A program made the translations under genes and the position numbers. Positions 37,151 to 46,658 of a stretch of DNA of 64,000 bases are shown piece by piece. A model generated the notes under the pieces. The model worked only from the letters and a program-made list of their open reading frames with translations. It was not told the DNA's origin and ran no database searches. Source of the DNA: Bacteriovoracaceae bacterium (GTDB lineage: Bacteria > Bdellovibrionota > Bacteriovoracia > Bacteriovoracales > Bacteriovoracaceae). Where the stretch lies: the NCBI GenBank assembly GCA_018675575.1, contig JABGXW010000162.1, positions 62,001 through 126,000 on the forward strand, read 5' to 3'. Positions within the stretch are counted from its first letter, which is position 1; every line of letters starts with the position of its first letter.

Positions 37151-38347
37151 ATGAATTCAAGTGTCGTTTCTTTTTTTGCTGAGGCACCACCATATCAAAT
37201 GGCAGTTGCTAAATTAACTGAAATACTAGGTTTCGATAGCTCCGTCTTAATGGCGTTTGTAACATTTTTTCTTGCATCATTTGTTGTTGTAAATGTAATG
37301 GCGCTTGTTGGTGGACTAGGAACATATGCAGAAAGAAAAATTTCTGCAGACTTACAGATGAGATTAGGCCCAAATAGGGTTGGACCATTTGGTTTATTAC
37401 AGTTTTTAGCTGATGGTGTGAAAATGATACTCAAAGAAGATATCATTCCACGAGATGCTGATAGATTTCTTTTTATCATTGCTCCCCTTTTTTGTTTGGG
37501 TGGAGTTTTCGCTACTCTCGCAGTACTGCCTTTTAGTTCTGGTTTCACATTAACCCATTTAAATATAGGAGTATTCTACCTATTGGGAGTTTCATCTTTA
37601 GTTGGTGTGGGAATTTTCCTTGGTGGATTTTCTTCAAATTCAAAATGGTCTATGCTCGGAGGAATGAGAGGCGCTTCACAGATAATAAGTTATGAAGTTC
37701 CTGTAACTTTATCAATTATTACAATAGTCATTCTTTCAGGATCTTTAGCATTTGATAAAGTTATTGGCATCCAGGGGGGATTACCCCATCAGTGGTTCTT
37801 TTTACATAATCCTTTTACATTAATTTCATTCTTTGTTTTCTTTATATCGGCACTTGCGGAAACAAATAGAGCACCTTTTGATTTACCAGAAGCTGAATCA
37901 GAACTTGTATCTGGATATCACACTGAATATACTGGAATGAGATTCGCATTCTTTGCTTTGGCTGAATATATTGAAGTCTTTGTGGTTTGCGGCGTTGCTG
38001 TTGCTCTTTATTTGGGTGGCTATCAAGTCCCATTTCATTTAAGTGAGCTACACTTTTTGCATGATACCCTGGGCGTTCCTATGGCACCCGCTAGAATGCT
38101 TGGACAGATTTTAGAAATTGGATCATTTGTTACAAAAACAATTGCTCTTTATTATGTCGTTATTTGGATTAGATGGACATTACCAAGACTTAGAGTTGAT
38201 CAATTGATGACTCTGTGTTGGAAATATTTAACTCCCATTTCCTTATTCAATCTTGTCGGTGCTGCATTTTGGATGTGGGCGTTTAAAGGTGAATCCGTAT
38301 GGACTTTACTCGCGAACCTTACTAATAGTGTTGGTGGCGGTCATTAA
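37151..38347 (+). CDS. nuoH: NADH-quinone oxidoreductase subunit H
   Basis: Eight-helix subunit that forms the quinone chamber. The 398 residues are longer than the usual 330-350, with extra N- and C-terminal length. Hallmarks are AERKISADLQMRLGPNRVGP near 60-80 and ETNRAPFDLPEAESELVSGY near 236-255, the acidic loop facing the quinone channel. The C-terminal LPRLRVDQLMTLCWKYL is also canonical. nuoA is 15 bases upstream and nuoJ 17 bases downstream. Confidence 0.97.
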   Translation: MNSSVVSFFAEAPPYQMAVAKLTEILGFDSSVLMAFVTFFLASFVVVNVMALVGGLGTYAERKISADLQMRLGPNRVGPFGLLQFLADGVKMILKEDIIPRDADRFLFIIAPLFCLGGVFATLAVLPFSSGFTLTHLNIGVFYLLGVSSLVGVGIFLGGFSSNSKWSMLGGMRGASQIISYEVPVTLSIITIVILSGSLAFDKVIGIQGGLPHQWFFLHNPFTLISFFVFFISALAETNRAPFDLPEAESELVSGYHTEYTGMRFAFFALAEYIEVFVVCGVAVALYLGGYQVPFHLSELHFLHDTLGVPMAPARMLGQILEIGSFVTKTIALYYVVIWIRWTLPRLRVDQLMTLCWKYLTPISLFNLVGAAFWMWAFKGESVWTLLANLTNSVGGGH

Positions 38348-38364
38348 TCGTTTGGAGATTATTT

Positions 38365-38910
38365 ATGTTTGATAATTTTATCTTTTTATCCTCAGCTGCT
38401 TTGGCCATTGGTGGAGCATTATCTGTTGTGGTAAGCACGAATCTTATGCATTCTTGTATCTATCTTTTAATGAGTCTGATAGGAGTTTCAGGATTATATG
38501 TAACACTTTCGGCAGACTTTTTAGCTGCAACTCAATTAGTTGTTTATGTTGGAGGCGTCGTAATACTTATGCTTTTTGCGATAATGCTTACAGCAGGTTC
38601 AGATAATAAAACAGTTAATAGGTTTGGTATTGTTAAGATACCACCAATGGGAAACTTAAAAACCTATATCATGAGCCTATTAACAGCTGGAGTAATGGGT
38701 TGTTCTGTTCTTAAAATGATTATGAATATTAATCAAACTACGAAACTTGGTGAACTTCCTCCGTATTCAACAACAGTTGAACAGATAGGAACTTTATTAG
38801 TCACTGATCACGTTTTAGCTTTTGAAATTTCTTCTGTACTTTTACTTGGGGCACTTGTTGGCGCTGCAGTTATTGCGAGACCAAGATTAGAAAATGAGGT
38901 TACCAAATGA
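38365..38910 (+). CDS. nuoJ: NADH-quinone oxidoreductase subunit J
   Basis: Five-helix membrane subunit of 181 residues. The third helix carries the conserved QLVVYVGGVVILMLF with Tyr61, the pi-bulge helix of the E-channel. The last helix LLLGALVGAAVIAR is typical. The 3' end overlaps nuoK in ATGA. Confidence 0.95.
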   Translation: MFDNFIFLSSAALAIGGALSVVVSTNLMHSCIYLLMSLIGVSGLYVTLSADFLAATQLVVYVGGVVILMLFAIMLTAGSDNKTVNRFGIVKIPPMGNLKTYIMSLLTAGVMGCSVLKMIMNINQTTKLGELPPYSTTVEQIGTLLVTDHVLAFEISSVLLLGALVGAAVIARPRLENEVTK

Positions 38911-39212
38911 TTTCTTTACCATCTTTCTTGGCAATTTCTTTTATTCTATTTGTGTCAGGACTTGTTGTCATGATTGCAAAGAAAAATATTATAGCCATAC
39001 TTTTGGGCGTTGAGCTTATTTTGAACTCTGCGGCTTTAAATTTTGCAGCTTATACAAGATTTGTGAATCAGAATTTAGACGGACATATCATGTCCTTATT
39101 TATTATCATCATTGCTGCTGCAGAAGCAGCAGTTGGCCTGGCCATTGTTATTAGATTTTTTCAAATACGAGAAAGCATCCATATTGATGATGCTACTCAG
39201 TTATTACAGTAG
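38907..39212 (+). CDS. nuoK: NADH-quinone oxidoreductase subunit K
   Basis: Three-helix proton-channel subunit, 101 residues. Both channel glutamates are present: E36 in LLGVELILNS and E73 in AAAEAAVGLAI. The start overlaps nuoJ by four bases, and nuoL follows after eight. Confidence 0.97.
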   Translation: MISLPSFLAISFILFVSGLVVMIAKKNIIAILLGVELILNSAALNFAAYTRFVNQNLDGHIMSLFIIIIAAAEAAVGLAIVIRFFQIRESIHIDDATQLLQ

Positions 39213-39220
39213 GAAGATTG

Positions 39221-41392
39221 ATGGATTACACAATTGGAAATATAGCTCCTATCATTTTGTTGCCTTTTGCGGCTTTTGTAATTAACGCTTTTATCGTTAA
39301 AAAAGTTCCAAAGTTTGCAGTAGGTCTTGGTTGTATCACAATGTTTGCGTCATTTTGTTATGCTTGCCGAGTTTTTAAAGATTTTGTTTTTGTAACTTAT
39401 TCTGCAGACTATTATGTGCATAAGGTTTTCACATGGTTTGATTTGGGCCTAATTAATGGGAAACCATTTAATGTTGACATGGGTATCTATTTAGACAATA
39501 TGTCAGCAGTGCTACTACTTATGGTTACAGGATGTGCACTCATTATTCATATCTTTTCTACCTTTTATATGGAGCATGATGCCAGGTTTGGAAGCTTTTT
39601 TGTTTATCTTTCTCTCTTTACTGCTGCCATGATTGGACTCGTCCTTTCTGAAAACTTACTTTCTGTATTCGTCTTTTGGGAATTAATGGGCTTTTGCTCT
39701 TACTCCCTCATTGGATTTTATTATGAGAAAGAGGGTGCTGGAAATGCTAGCATGAAAGCTTTTATGACTACTAGAGTGGGAGATGTATTTTTTCTCGTCG
39801 GTATCTTGGCCATCTGGAGCACAATAGGATCAACTTCTTTTGTCGATATTTATGCAGCAATCGCCAGCGGGGCCTTTAATGACTTAACAGTTGTCGGAAT
39901 TCCGCTTGTTACTTTTTCTGCCATTTCCATCTTCTTAGGAACGATAGGAAAATCAGCACAATTTCCATTACAAGTTTGGCTGCCTGATGCCATGTGGGGA
40001 CCAACACCTTGTTCGGCCCTCATTCACGCCGCTACCATGGTTGCTGCTGGAGTTTATCTTTCTTTAAGAATGTATCCACTTATGGAAGCCGGTGGAATTA
40101 CCACTGTTATTGCTTATATTGGTGGTATAACGGCGTTTGGTGCTGCCACGATTGCGCTTATACAAACTGATATTAAGGCCGTTCTCGCCTACTCGACCAT
40201 TTCTCAACTTGGGTATATGGTCTTAGGAATTGGTGTTGGCGCCTACAATGCCGCCTTCATGCATCTTATTACACATGCTGTATTTAAAGCTTGTTTGTTC
40301 TTGTCAGCAGGATCTGTTATTCATTCATTACATGATCATCACACAGATGGTCATGTTCAAGAAATGCCACGAATGGGTGGACTTAGAAAGAAAATGCCTT
40401 TTACTTTTATAGCTATGCTTTGCTGTACTTTTGCAATTGCAGGATTTCCATTCTTCAGTGGATTCGTTTCTAAAGATAGAATTCTTGGAGATGCCCTTTT
40501 GCAAGCGCTAGACCACAAAACTATGATTGCTCCTGCTGTATTGGGATTTATAGCGGCACTTTTAACAGCTTTTTATATGTTTAGAATGATGTTTTTAACA
40601 TTTTATGGTGAACCAAGAGATAAAGAACTTTATGAACATACTGATGTAGAAACCTTATCTTGGAATAGAAACGTACCACTTCTTATATTGACGGTTTTTA
40701 CTTTAGGCTTTTGGTATTCAGGTTCCTTAACTGGCCAAGGGTTAGTCAAATTTCCAGGTGTCGAACATAAGGAATGGTTTTCAACATTAATTAAAAAACC
40801 TGATGTGGAAAAATTCACAAAATACAAAAGAGAAGCTTGGGGGTCTACAGACTCAAGAGATCAATTCTTCGAAAAAGCTCATTATGATGCTAATCATGGA
40901 ATGACAGAAGCACAAGCTCATCACGCTCATCACGTTCATCATATTGGCGCAATTATGTCGATCATTATAGCTTTCTTTGGCTTTTTTATTGCCTATATGA
41001 TGTATATCAAAAAAGCTTGGAGTCCGGGATGGTGGAGTTCCAAACTCTCTCCTTGGTACAGAGCTCTTCAAAGTAAATATTTTTTCGATGATCTCTATAT
41101 TAAAGTGATTATTCAAAAAGGATTACTTGGAATGAATAATTTCCTCGCTTGGATAGATATGGGCATTTATGATCGATACATTGTAGATGGAACAGAGGTA
41201 ATAAATAGATTTGCCTACAGAGTTTCAAATTGGTTTGATAATAAAATTGTCGATACTGTCGGTGTTGATGGAACAGGTGCATCTGTTAGATTATTTAACG
41301 TTGTGCTTAGAACTATTCAATCTGGAAAGATTCAATTTTACTTTATGATACTTGTAGTAGTTTTAGTTAGTTACATTTGGACATTAGTTTAA
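39221..41392 (+). CDS. nuoL: NADH-quinone oxidoreductase subunit L
   Basis: Distal antiporter-like subunit with the long lateral helix. ATG at 39221 follows AGGAAG; a TTG one codon earlier is not needed. The 723 residues exceed the E. coli length of about 613. The extra part lies between the antiporter core and the C-terminal lateral helix and includes a histidine-rich run AHHAHHVHH near 565. Channel residues are intact: Glu in VFWELMGF, Lys in GKSAQFPLQVWLP, His in LIHAATMV and Lys in GFVSKDRI. Confidence 0.97.
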   Translation: MDYTIGNIAPIILLPFAAFVINAFIVKKVPKFAVGLGCITMFASFCYACRVFKDFVFVTYSADYYVHKVFTWFDLGLINGKPFNVDMGIYLDNMSAVLLLMVTGCALIIHIFSTFYMEHDARFGSFFVYLSLFTAAMIGLVLSENLLSVFVFWELMGFCSYSLIGFYYEKEGAGNASMKAFMTTRVGDVFFLVGILAIWSTIGSTSFVDIYAAIASGAFNDLTVVGIPLVTFSAISIFLGTIGKSAQFPLQVWLPDAMWGPTPCSALIHAATMVAAGVYLSLRMYPLMEAGGITTVIAYIGGITAFGAATIALIQTDIKAVLAYSTISQLGYMVLGIGVGAYNAAFMHLITHAVFKACLFLSAGSVIHSLHDHHTDGHVQEMPRMGGLRKKMPFTFIAMLCCTFAIAGFPFFSGFVSKDRILGDALLQALDHKTMIAPAVLGFIAALLTAFYMFRMMFLTFYGEPRDKELYEHTDVETLSWNRNVPLLILTVFTLGFWYSGSLTGQGLVKFPGVEHKEWFSTLIKKPDVEKFTKYKREAWGSTDSRDQFFEKAHYDANHGMTEAQAHHAHHVHHIGAIMSIIIAFFGFFIAYMMYIKKAWSPGWWSSKLSPWYRALQSKYFFDDLYIKVIIQKGLLGMNNFLAWIDMGIYDRYIVDGTEVINRFAYRVSNWFDNKIVDTVGVDGTGASVRLFNVVLRTIQSGKIQFYFMILVVVLVSYIWTLV

Positions 41393-41421
41393 AAGTTAAT
41401 TTTTTATAAGGAGACAACCGC

Positions 41422-42963
41422 GTGAACGGTTCATCAAATTTATTAAACTGGATTCTTTGGATGCCTATTATCGGTGTTCTTGGTGTTTTATTTATTCCCA
41501 AAGCTAAAGAAAATCTTATTAGATTTTGGTCACTATTTAATACAGTGATTAGCTTAGCAATTTCTGTTGTTCTTTACATGAAGTTTGACCAGACAGTTCC
41601 CGGTATGCAAGCCTTTTTCAATGTTGATTACATGTGGATAAAACAATTTAATATCCATTATCATCTTGGAATTGATGGTATTTCATTGCCAATGATACTG
41701 CTAACATCATTACTGTTCACCATATGTATTCTTTCTAGTTGGACGATAAAAAAATCAGTTAAAGGATATTTTGCCCTTTTTCTTTTTCTACAGGGATCAA
41801 TATATGGAGTGTTTCTATCGTTAGATTTCTTCTTGTTTTACGTCTTCTGGGAAGTGATGCTGATACCGATGTTCTTTCTAATTGGAATTTGGGGGGGGGA
41901 AAATAGAGAGTACGCTGCTGTGAAATTCTTTTTATATACCTTTTTTGGATCAATCCTGATGCTTGTCGGTATGATTGCTCTTTACCATGCATCTGCTGGA
42001 ACCGATTTAGGCGTGAATACTTTTGATATCTTGGCCTTGAGTGGAGGAAAATTTCAATCACTTAATATGGAATTATTTGGGTATACTTTCTCATTCTCCA
42101 AGCTATTTTTTGTCTTTATGTTTATCGGTTTTGCTATAAAGGTTCCTGTGTTTCCATTTCATACATGGTTGCCACATGCGCATGTGCAAGCCCCAACAGC
42201 AATTTCAGTTGTACTTGCTGGAGTATTATTAAAGATGGGAACTTACGGATTTTTAAGAATCGCCTTTCCTATTTTCCCAGCAGCTTCAGTTTATTTTGCA
42301 AATTGTATTGCATGGCTTGGTCTTGTTAATATTATTTATGGTGCGCTTTGTGCCATGGCACAAAGCGATGTGAAAAAGCTAATTGCATACTCATCAGTGT
42401 CACATATGGGATTTGTAATGCTAGGACTTGCTGCCATGAGTATACAGGGTATGAATGGCGCTGTTCTCCAAATGTTTAATCACGGAACCTCAACAGCAAT
42501 GCTCTTCCTTTTAATCGGCATTCTTTATGAAAGATCTCACCATCGATGGATTATTAGACCTGACGGAACAAAAGGATTTGGAGGGCTCTATACTCAGCTT
42601 CCAAAATATACAATAATTTTTATCATTGCTATGTTTGCTTCAATGGGACTACCGGGACTTTCTGGATTTATTTCTGAAGCATTAATCTTCTTAGGCATCT
42701 TTGAATTCAATAAAACAATAACGGTTCTTGCTTTATTTGGACTTCTTATCGGCGCAGCTTATCTATTATGGATGTTCAAAAGAATGTTCTTCGGAGAAGT
42801 GATTGAAGAATGTAAAGCGTATACAGATGTGAATGCTAGAGAAGTTTTATATATGTCACCTCTCTGTGTAGCCGTTATTTTATTTGGTATTTGGCCATCT
42901 CCGGTTCTTAATATCATGAAAGCGTCAGTCGGACAGTTAGTTTCATTGATGTCACAATTTTAG
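41422..42963 (+). CDS. nuoM: NADH-quinone oxidoreductase subunit M
   Basis: Fourteen-helix antiporter-like subunit, 513 residues. It has a GTG start after AAGGAG. The channel residues are present: Glu in YVFWEVMLIPMF, Lys in AIKVPVFPFHTWLPHAH, Lys in GVLLKMGTYG and Glu in SGFISEALIF. A G9 tract (41891-41899) encodes the W-G-G of GIWGGENREYAA. Confidence 0.97.
   Translation: MNGSSNLLNWILWMPIIGVLGVLFIPKAKENLIRFWSLFNTVISLAISVVLYMKFDQTVPGMQAFFNVDYMWIKQFNIHYHLGIDGISLPMILLTSLLFTICILSSWTIKKSVKGYFALFLFLQGSIYGVFLSLDFFLFYVFWEVMLIPMFFLIGIWGGENREYAAVKFFLYTFFGSILMLVGMIALYHASAGTDLGVNTFDILALSGGKFQSLNMELFGYTFSFSKLFFVFMFIGFAIKVPVFPFHTWLPHAHVQAPTAISVVLAGVLLKMGTYGFLRIAFPIFPAASVYFANCIAWLGLVNIIYGALCAMAQSDVKKLIAYSSVSHMGFVMLGLAAMSIQGMNGAVLQMFNHGTSTAMLFLLIGILYERSHHRWIIRPDGTKGFGGLYTQLPKYTIIFIIAMFASMGLPGLSGFISEALIFLGIFEFNKTITVLALFGLLIGAAYLLWMFKRMFFGEVIEECKAYTDVNAREVLYMSPLCVAVILFGIWPSPVLNIMKASVGQLVSLMSQF
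41891..41899 (+). repeat. G9 homopolymer in nuoM
   Basis: Nine consecutive G spell TGG-GGG-GGG-G within the conserved IWGGENREYAA segment. Gain or loss of one base would frameshift nuoM. Confidence 0.9.
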
Positions 42964-42971
42964 GATAAATT

Positions 42972-44441
42972 ATGAATTTGTCGTATTTAGCTAGTTTAAG
43001 TCATTATGTTCCAGAGCTTATGGCGGTCTTAACGATGGTCATGCTGGTCTTTATAGAGTCTTCATATGGACGAAATGATAAAAAGAGATCCTTTTTCTAT
43101 TTTGGAACATTTATAGGGTTAGGATTTGTTCTTTTATCTTTATTTGATAGCTACAATGATCACTCCACTGCCATATTTACAGGTTCAATGGTTATAGATC
43201 CATTTAGTTCTCTTGTGAAAATTATTTTGGTTGTAGGAACTATGGCCTCAATTTATTTGGCCAAAGAATCAAAAGATATCTACGGCCATCTTAAGCCTGA
43301 ATTTGCCATCATGAGCATTGGGGTCTTAATTGGTGGCATGATTTTATGCTCAGCAAATAATTTTCTTATGCTTTACATTGGAATTGAGACTCTCTCAATA
43401 CTTTCATATGTACTTGCTTCGTTTAAAAAAAATGATGAAATGTCATCTGAAGCGGGTTTAAAATATTCTCTATACGGCGGAGTTTCTGCCGGTGTCATGC
43501 TGTTTGGAATGAGTCATATTTTTGGAGTTCTAGGGACTATTCAGTTTTCAGGTGTTAGCGCTAGACTTTTAGAGCTGCCAACAACTGATATTGTTATTTT
43601 ACTCCCTGCCTTTCTAATGTTTTTTGCAGGTGTCGGTTATAAGATTGCCGCTGTGCCGTTTCATATGTGGGCACCTGATGTTTATGAAGGTTCTCCAATT
43701 CCAGTGACGACATTTTTCAGCATAGTTCCAAAAGTTGCTGGGATCGCGGTTTTAGTAAGAGTTTCGATGATATTTTTTGGAAGTCCTGGAGCACTACAAG
43801 TTACTTGGGTTGGCATACTTTCTGTTGTAGCCGCCTTAACAATGACAGTAGGTAACGTTTCCGCCATAGGACAAAAATCAGTTAAAAGAATGTTAGCTTA
43901 TTCATCAATTTCTCATGCCGGAGTTATGATGTTGGGCGTTTTAGTTATAAATGAATTAGGGGTCCAGTCTGTTTTATTTTATGCTGTAACCTATCTATTT
44001 ATGACTTTAGTTGCATTTTATATTGTGACTTTTGTCTCTGATAAATATGGTAATGACCACTTTGATAGGTTTAGAGGATTAATAGTTCGCTACCCACTAA
44101 TGACAGTAATTATGGCCATGGTTATGTTTTCATTGGCTGGTGTGCCACCACTGAGTGGTTTTGTCGCAAAGTTTAATATATTTGGAGCTTTGGTATCTAA
44201 AAAATACTACACATTGGCCGTTATAGCGGGAATTAACTCAGTCGTGTCTCTTTATTACTATTTAAAACTAGTTAGGTTAATGATTTTTAAAGAGCAAGAA
44301 TCTAATGAAGTCATCGTTGGATTTGGTACTGCTAATCAAACGTTGATTGTAGCGATGGCCATTCCCGTTTTAATGTTAGGAATTTTTTGGAGTAAACTGA
44401 TGGAACTCACAGATGGTGCCGTTTTATTTATTGCTCCATAA
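42972..44441 (+). CDS. nuoN: NADH-quinone oxidoreductase subunit N
   Basis: Antiporter-like subunit, 489 residues. Channel residues are conserved: Glu in YIGIETLSILSY, Lys in GYKIAAVPFHMWAPDVYEG, Lys in IVPKVAGIAV, Lys in SVKRMLAYSSISHAG and Lys in GFVAKFNIFG. It ends the canonical seven-gene membrane set. Sixteen bases later the divergent second set starts with no visible promoter or terminator. Confidence 0.97.
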   Translation: MNLSYLASLSHYVPELMAVLTMVMLVFIESSYGRNDKKRSFFYFGTFIGLGFVLLSLFDSYNDHSTAIFTGSMVIDPFSSLVKIILVVGTMASIYLAKESKDIYGHLKPEFAIMSIGVLIGGMILCSANNFLMLYIGIETLSILSYVLASFKKNDEMSSEAGLKYSLYGGVSAGVMLFGMSHIFGVLGTIQFSGVSARLLELPTTDIVILLPAFLMFFAGVGYKIAAVPFHMWAPDVYEGSPIPVTTFFSIVPKVAGIAVLVRVSMIFFGSPGALQVTWVGILSVVAALTMTVGNVSAIGQKSVKRMLAYSSISHAGVMMLGVLVINELGVQSVLFYAVTYLFMTLVAFYIVTFVSDKYGNDHFDRFRGLIVRYPLMTVIMAMVMFSLAGVPPLSGFVAKFNIFGALVSKKYYTLAVIAGINSVVSLYYYLKLVRLMIFKEQESNEVIVGFGTANQTLIVAMAIPVLMLGIFWSKLMELTDGAVLFIAP

Positions 44442-44457
44442 ATAGCTAAAGGATGTA

Positions 44458-44808
44458 ATGGAATACATCGAGTTTTTTTTATTCAGCATAATTGCCTTTG
44501 GTGTTCCCATCGCTTTCGTATGTTTAAAAAATCGAAATCTTAATAATCAGAAAGAACGAAGGCCTATTTTAGAGTCTGGAATTCCTCAGAAGCTACGGGT
44601 TACGAACAAGCATAAAAATACCTTTTATCCAATCGCTCTCATGATGGTTTTTACTTTTGTACCGTTGACGGTAATGCTCCCTGTTTTTGTAATGAGGCAT
44701 GATGGAGTTGTGATCGATAAATTACTTTTCGGAGCATTTAATCTTTTGGCCTCTTTTGTTGGATATGTCATTTTTAGATTTTCTGGTGGGTTTGATGAGC
44801 CTAAATGA
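44458..44808 (+). CDS. Divergent NuoA paralogue (NuoA')
   Basis: A 116-residue protein with three membrane helices in the NuoA arrangement (about 4-23, 57-79, 90-108). It aligns with the upstream nuoA, e.g. FYPIALMMVFTFVPLTVMLPV against FYVLALVFIIFDVEGALMFPV. The NuoA motif ECG is ESG here (39-41), so the switch-loop Cys is gone, and the FDxE acidic pair is replaced by uncharged residues. It starts the second membrane set, and its 3' end overlaps the next gene by 14 bases. Assignment rests on alignment and gene order. Confidence 0.72.
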   Translation: MEYIEFFLFSIIAFGVPIAFVCLKNRNLNNQKERRPILESGIPQKLRVTNKHKNTFYPIALMMVFTFVPLTVMLPVFVMRHDGVVIDKLLFGAFNLLASFVGYVIFRFSGGFDEPK

Positions 44809-45871
44809 TCAGGTAGTAGTATTTTCGAAAGTCATTATTAAGTCGTTGGTTTACTTTCTCCTGCCATTTATCATCTACACATTTTCATTATCATTTGAAA
44901 GGAAATTGGCGTCTCGGTCCGTTGGAAAAATGGGACGGTACAGATCGAGAAGACGAGATTATATTACATTTATCCAAGATATTTTAAAAATATTTTATAA
45001 AAAGCCAATAACTTATTTAAACGTATCCTTTAATAGATTGAACGTAAGTCCGGCGGTTGCATTTGGACTATCTGCTTTGCCTTTGTCAGTCCTACCGCTT
45101 TGTGAGTCGTTTCTGATTAATAATGAGAAACTTTATATAGAAATATTAGCTTCAGAATATTCGCTCTTGCTATTTTTAGGTCTTAATACATTAAATATTT
45201 TCTCTGTTCTGATAATTGGTTGGGGTATAAACTCAAACTTCTCTATTCTTTCAAATTTAAAAAGGTCTATGAATTACCTGGCATCAGAACTTATTTTGCT
45301 TTTTATTGTAATTAACATGATTATTTCTTATGGATCAGCTGACTTTCACCATATTGTGATCATGCAGAAAAAAGATTTATTTGATTGGGTAGGCCAATTG
45401 GGAATTATTATTCAACCAGTCTTAGCTATCATTTATATGTATTACTTAAGTTTGTGTGCAAACTTTATAAATACAAAATTTATATTTGACTTACAAAATA
45501 GCCAGCAAGGAATTAGCTATAATTTAAACTCCGTTGGATTAATTTTGCTAAAGCTTTCCGAGCAATTAAAGTTTTTTATAAATGGATTGATTTTTTGCTT
45601 TTTATTTTTGGGAGGGTATAGTTTACTACCGGGTCTATCCTATCTGGTAGAGCAATATTCGGATTCATTGTATATATTACAGGTAATAAGTCTTTTAATA
45701 AAAACATCAATAGTTGCCTTCATTAGCATATTATTACGTCAATCATCATTTAACCTGAGATCAGACCAAATACTTAAGTATGCATGGAAAAATATTATAC
45801 CAATCCTCTATCTGAATACTATGGGTACGATTATTTTTATGCTTGTTACGGGGAGATTTGAATGGGTTTAG
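44795..45871 (+). CDS. Divergent NuoH paralogue (NuoH')
   Basis: A 358-residue multi-helix protein. The ATG at 44795 (MSLNDQVVVFSK) is preferred to one at 44756 deep inside NuoA'. FERKLASRSVGKMGRYRS matches the NuoH AERKISADLQMRLGPNR region, and FNLRSDQILKYAWKNIIPI matches PRLRVDQLMTLCWKYLTPI near the C-terminus. The NuoH quinone-site signature ETNRAPFDLPEAESE is absent: the aligned stretch NFINTKFIFDLQNSQQ lacks the glutamates. So the fold is kept while the quinone channel chemistry is probably lost. Confidence 0.78.
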   Translation: MSLNDQVVVFSKVIIKSLVYFLLPFIIYTFSLSFERKLASRSVGKMGRYRSRRRDYITFIQDILKIFYKKPITYLNVSFNRLNVSPAVAFGLSALPLSVLPLCESFLINNEKLYIEILASEYSLLLFLGLNTLNIFSVLIIGWGINSNFSILSNLKRSMNYLASELILLFIVINMIISYGSADFHHIVIMQKKDLFDWVGQLGIIIQPVLAIIYMYYLSLCANFINTKFIFDLQNSQQGISYNLNSVGLILLKLSEQLKFFINGLIFCFLFLGGYSLLPGLSYLVEQYSDSLYILQVISLLIKTSIVAFISILLRQSSFNLRSDQILKYAWKNIIPILYLNTMGTIIFMLVTGRFEWV

Positions 45872-46365
45872 ATCTTGTCTTGTCGGTTTTGATCGTCGTT
45901 ATAAGTACGATGACAGTTTTTTCTAGACAGCCATTCTTTGCAGTATTCTCTTTTATAGGATTAATGTTTGCAATAATGATAATTTTTATGATCAAGGGAT
46001 CGGTAATTCTTTCTACTGTACTTTTATTGTCCGTGGGATCAGTACTTCTTGTTACGATAGTACAGCTGTTTATGAATTTAGATCTAGAGAAAGAGTTTCA
46101 GCAATATTATAAAATGAACGTCGTACCCATGTTTGGAATGATGGTCATGGGTGTGATACTCGGTGTTTTATCATTAACTGTATTTGGTTCCAAAGACATT
46201 TTCCTATTAAAAACTAGTCAACTTAAAACTGAACCACTAAATAAAGTGATCCTTGAATCCTATGACATTATGATTTTATTATCTGTAATGGGATTACTTG
46301 GAGTCATAACAACAGCTTCTCTTCTTATAAATAACGAAGAAGAAACTTATGAGGAAGAACAATGA
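45862..46365 (+). CDS. Divergent NuoJ paralogue (NuoJ')
   Basis: A 167-residue, five-helix protein placed as J in the A-H-J-K-L-M-N order. The third helix LLLSVGSVLLVTIVQLFMN aligns with nuoJ QLVVYVGGVVILMLFAIML, and Tyr61 of nuoJ becomes Ser57. The final helix GLLGVITTASLLINNEEE aligns with LLLGALVGAAVIAR. It overlaps NuoH' by 10 bases and NuoK' by 4. Confidence 0.72.
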   Translation: MGLDLVLSVLIVVISTMTVFSRQPFFAVFSFIGLMFAIMIIFMIKGSVILSTVLLLSVGSVLLVTIVQLFMNLDLEKEFQQYYKMNVVPMFGMMVMGVILGVLSLTVFGSKDIFLLKTSQLKTEPLNKVILESYDIMILLSVMGLLGVITTASLLINNEEETYEEEQ

Positions 46366-46658
46366 TAGAGAGTTTTTATTTTCCTGCAATTATTCTTTTT
46401 TGTATTGCAATGGCGGGAGCAATTTTAAAAAGGAATATATTATTGTCAGTTCTATGTACAGGATTGATGCCATTATCAATAGCAATTATGTATTACCACT
46501 TTGGATTAACTAATAACAAAGCGAGTGGTACAGAGGCCGCTTTGATATTGATTATATATGCAGCCCTTTATATGGCATTTGGATTGATATATGTTTTAAA
46601 CTTTTATAACAAGAAAAAGTCATTAATGACTGAAGATATGAAGATAACGATAGAATAA
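46362..46658 (+). CDS. Divergent NuoK paralogue lacking both channel glutamates (NuoK')
   Basis: A 98-residue protein with three membrane helices. KRNILLSVLCTGLMPLSIA aligns with nuoK KKNIIAILLGVELILNSAA, and IIYAALYMAFGLIYV with IIAAAEAAVGLAIV. In this alignment E36 is replaced by Gly34 and E73 by Tyr70, so both proton-path glutamates are missing. Its stop shares a base with the next start (TAATG). Confidence 0.8.
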   Translation: MIESFYFPAIILFCIAMAGAILKRNILLSVLCTGLMPLSIAIMYYHFGLTNNKASGTEAALILIIYAALYMAFGLIYVLNFYNKKKSLMTEDMKITIE

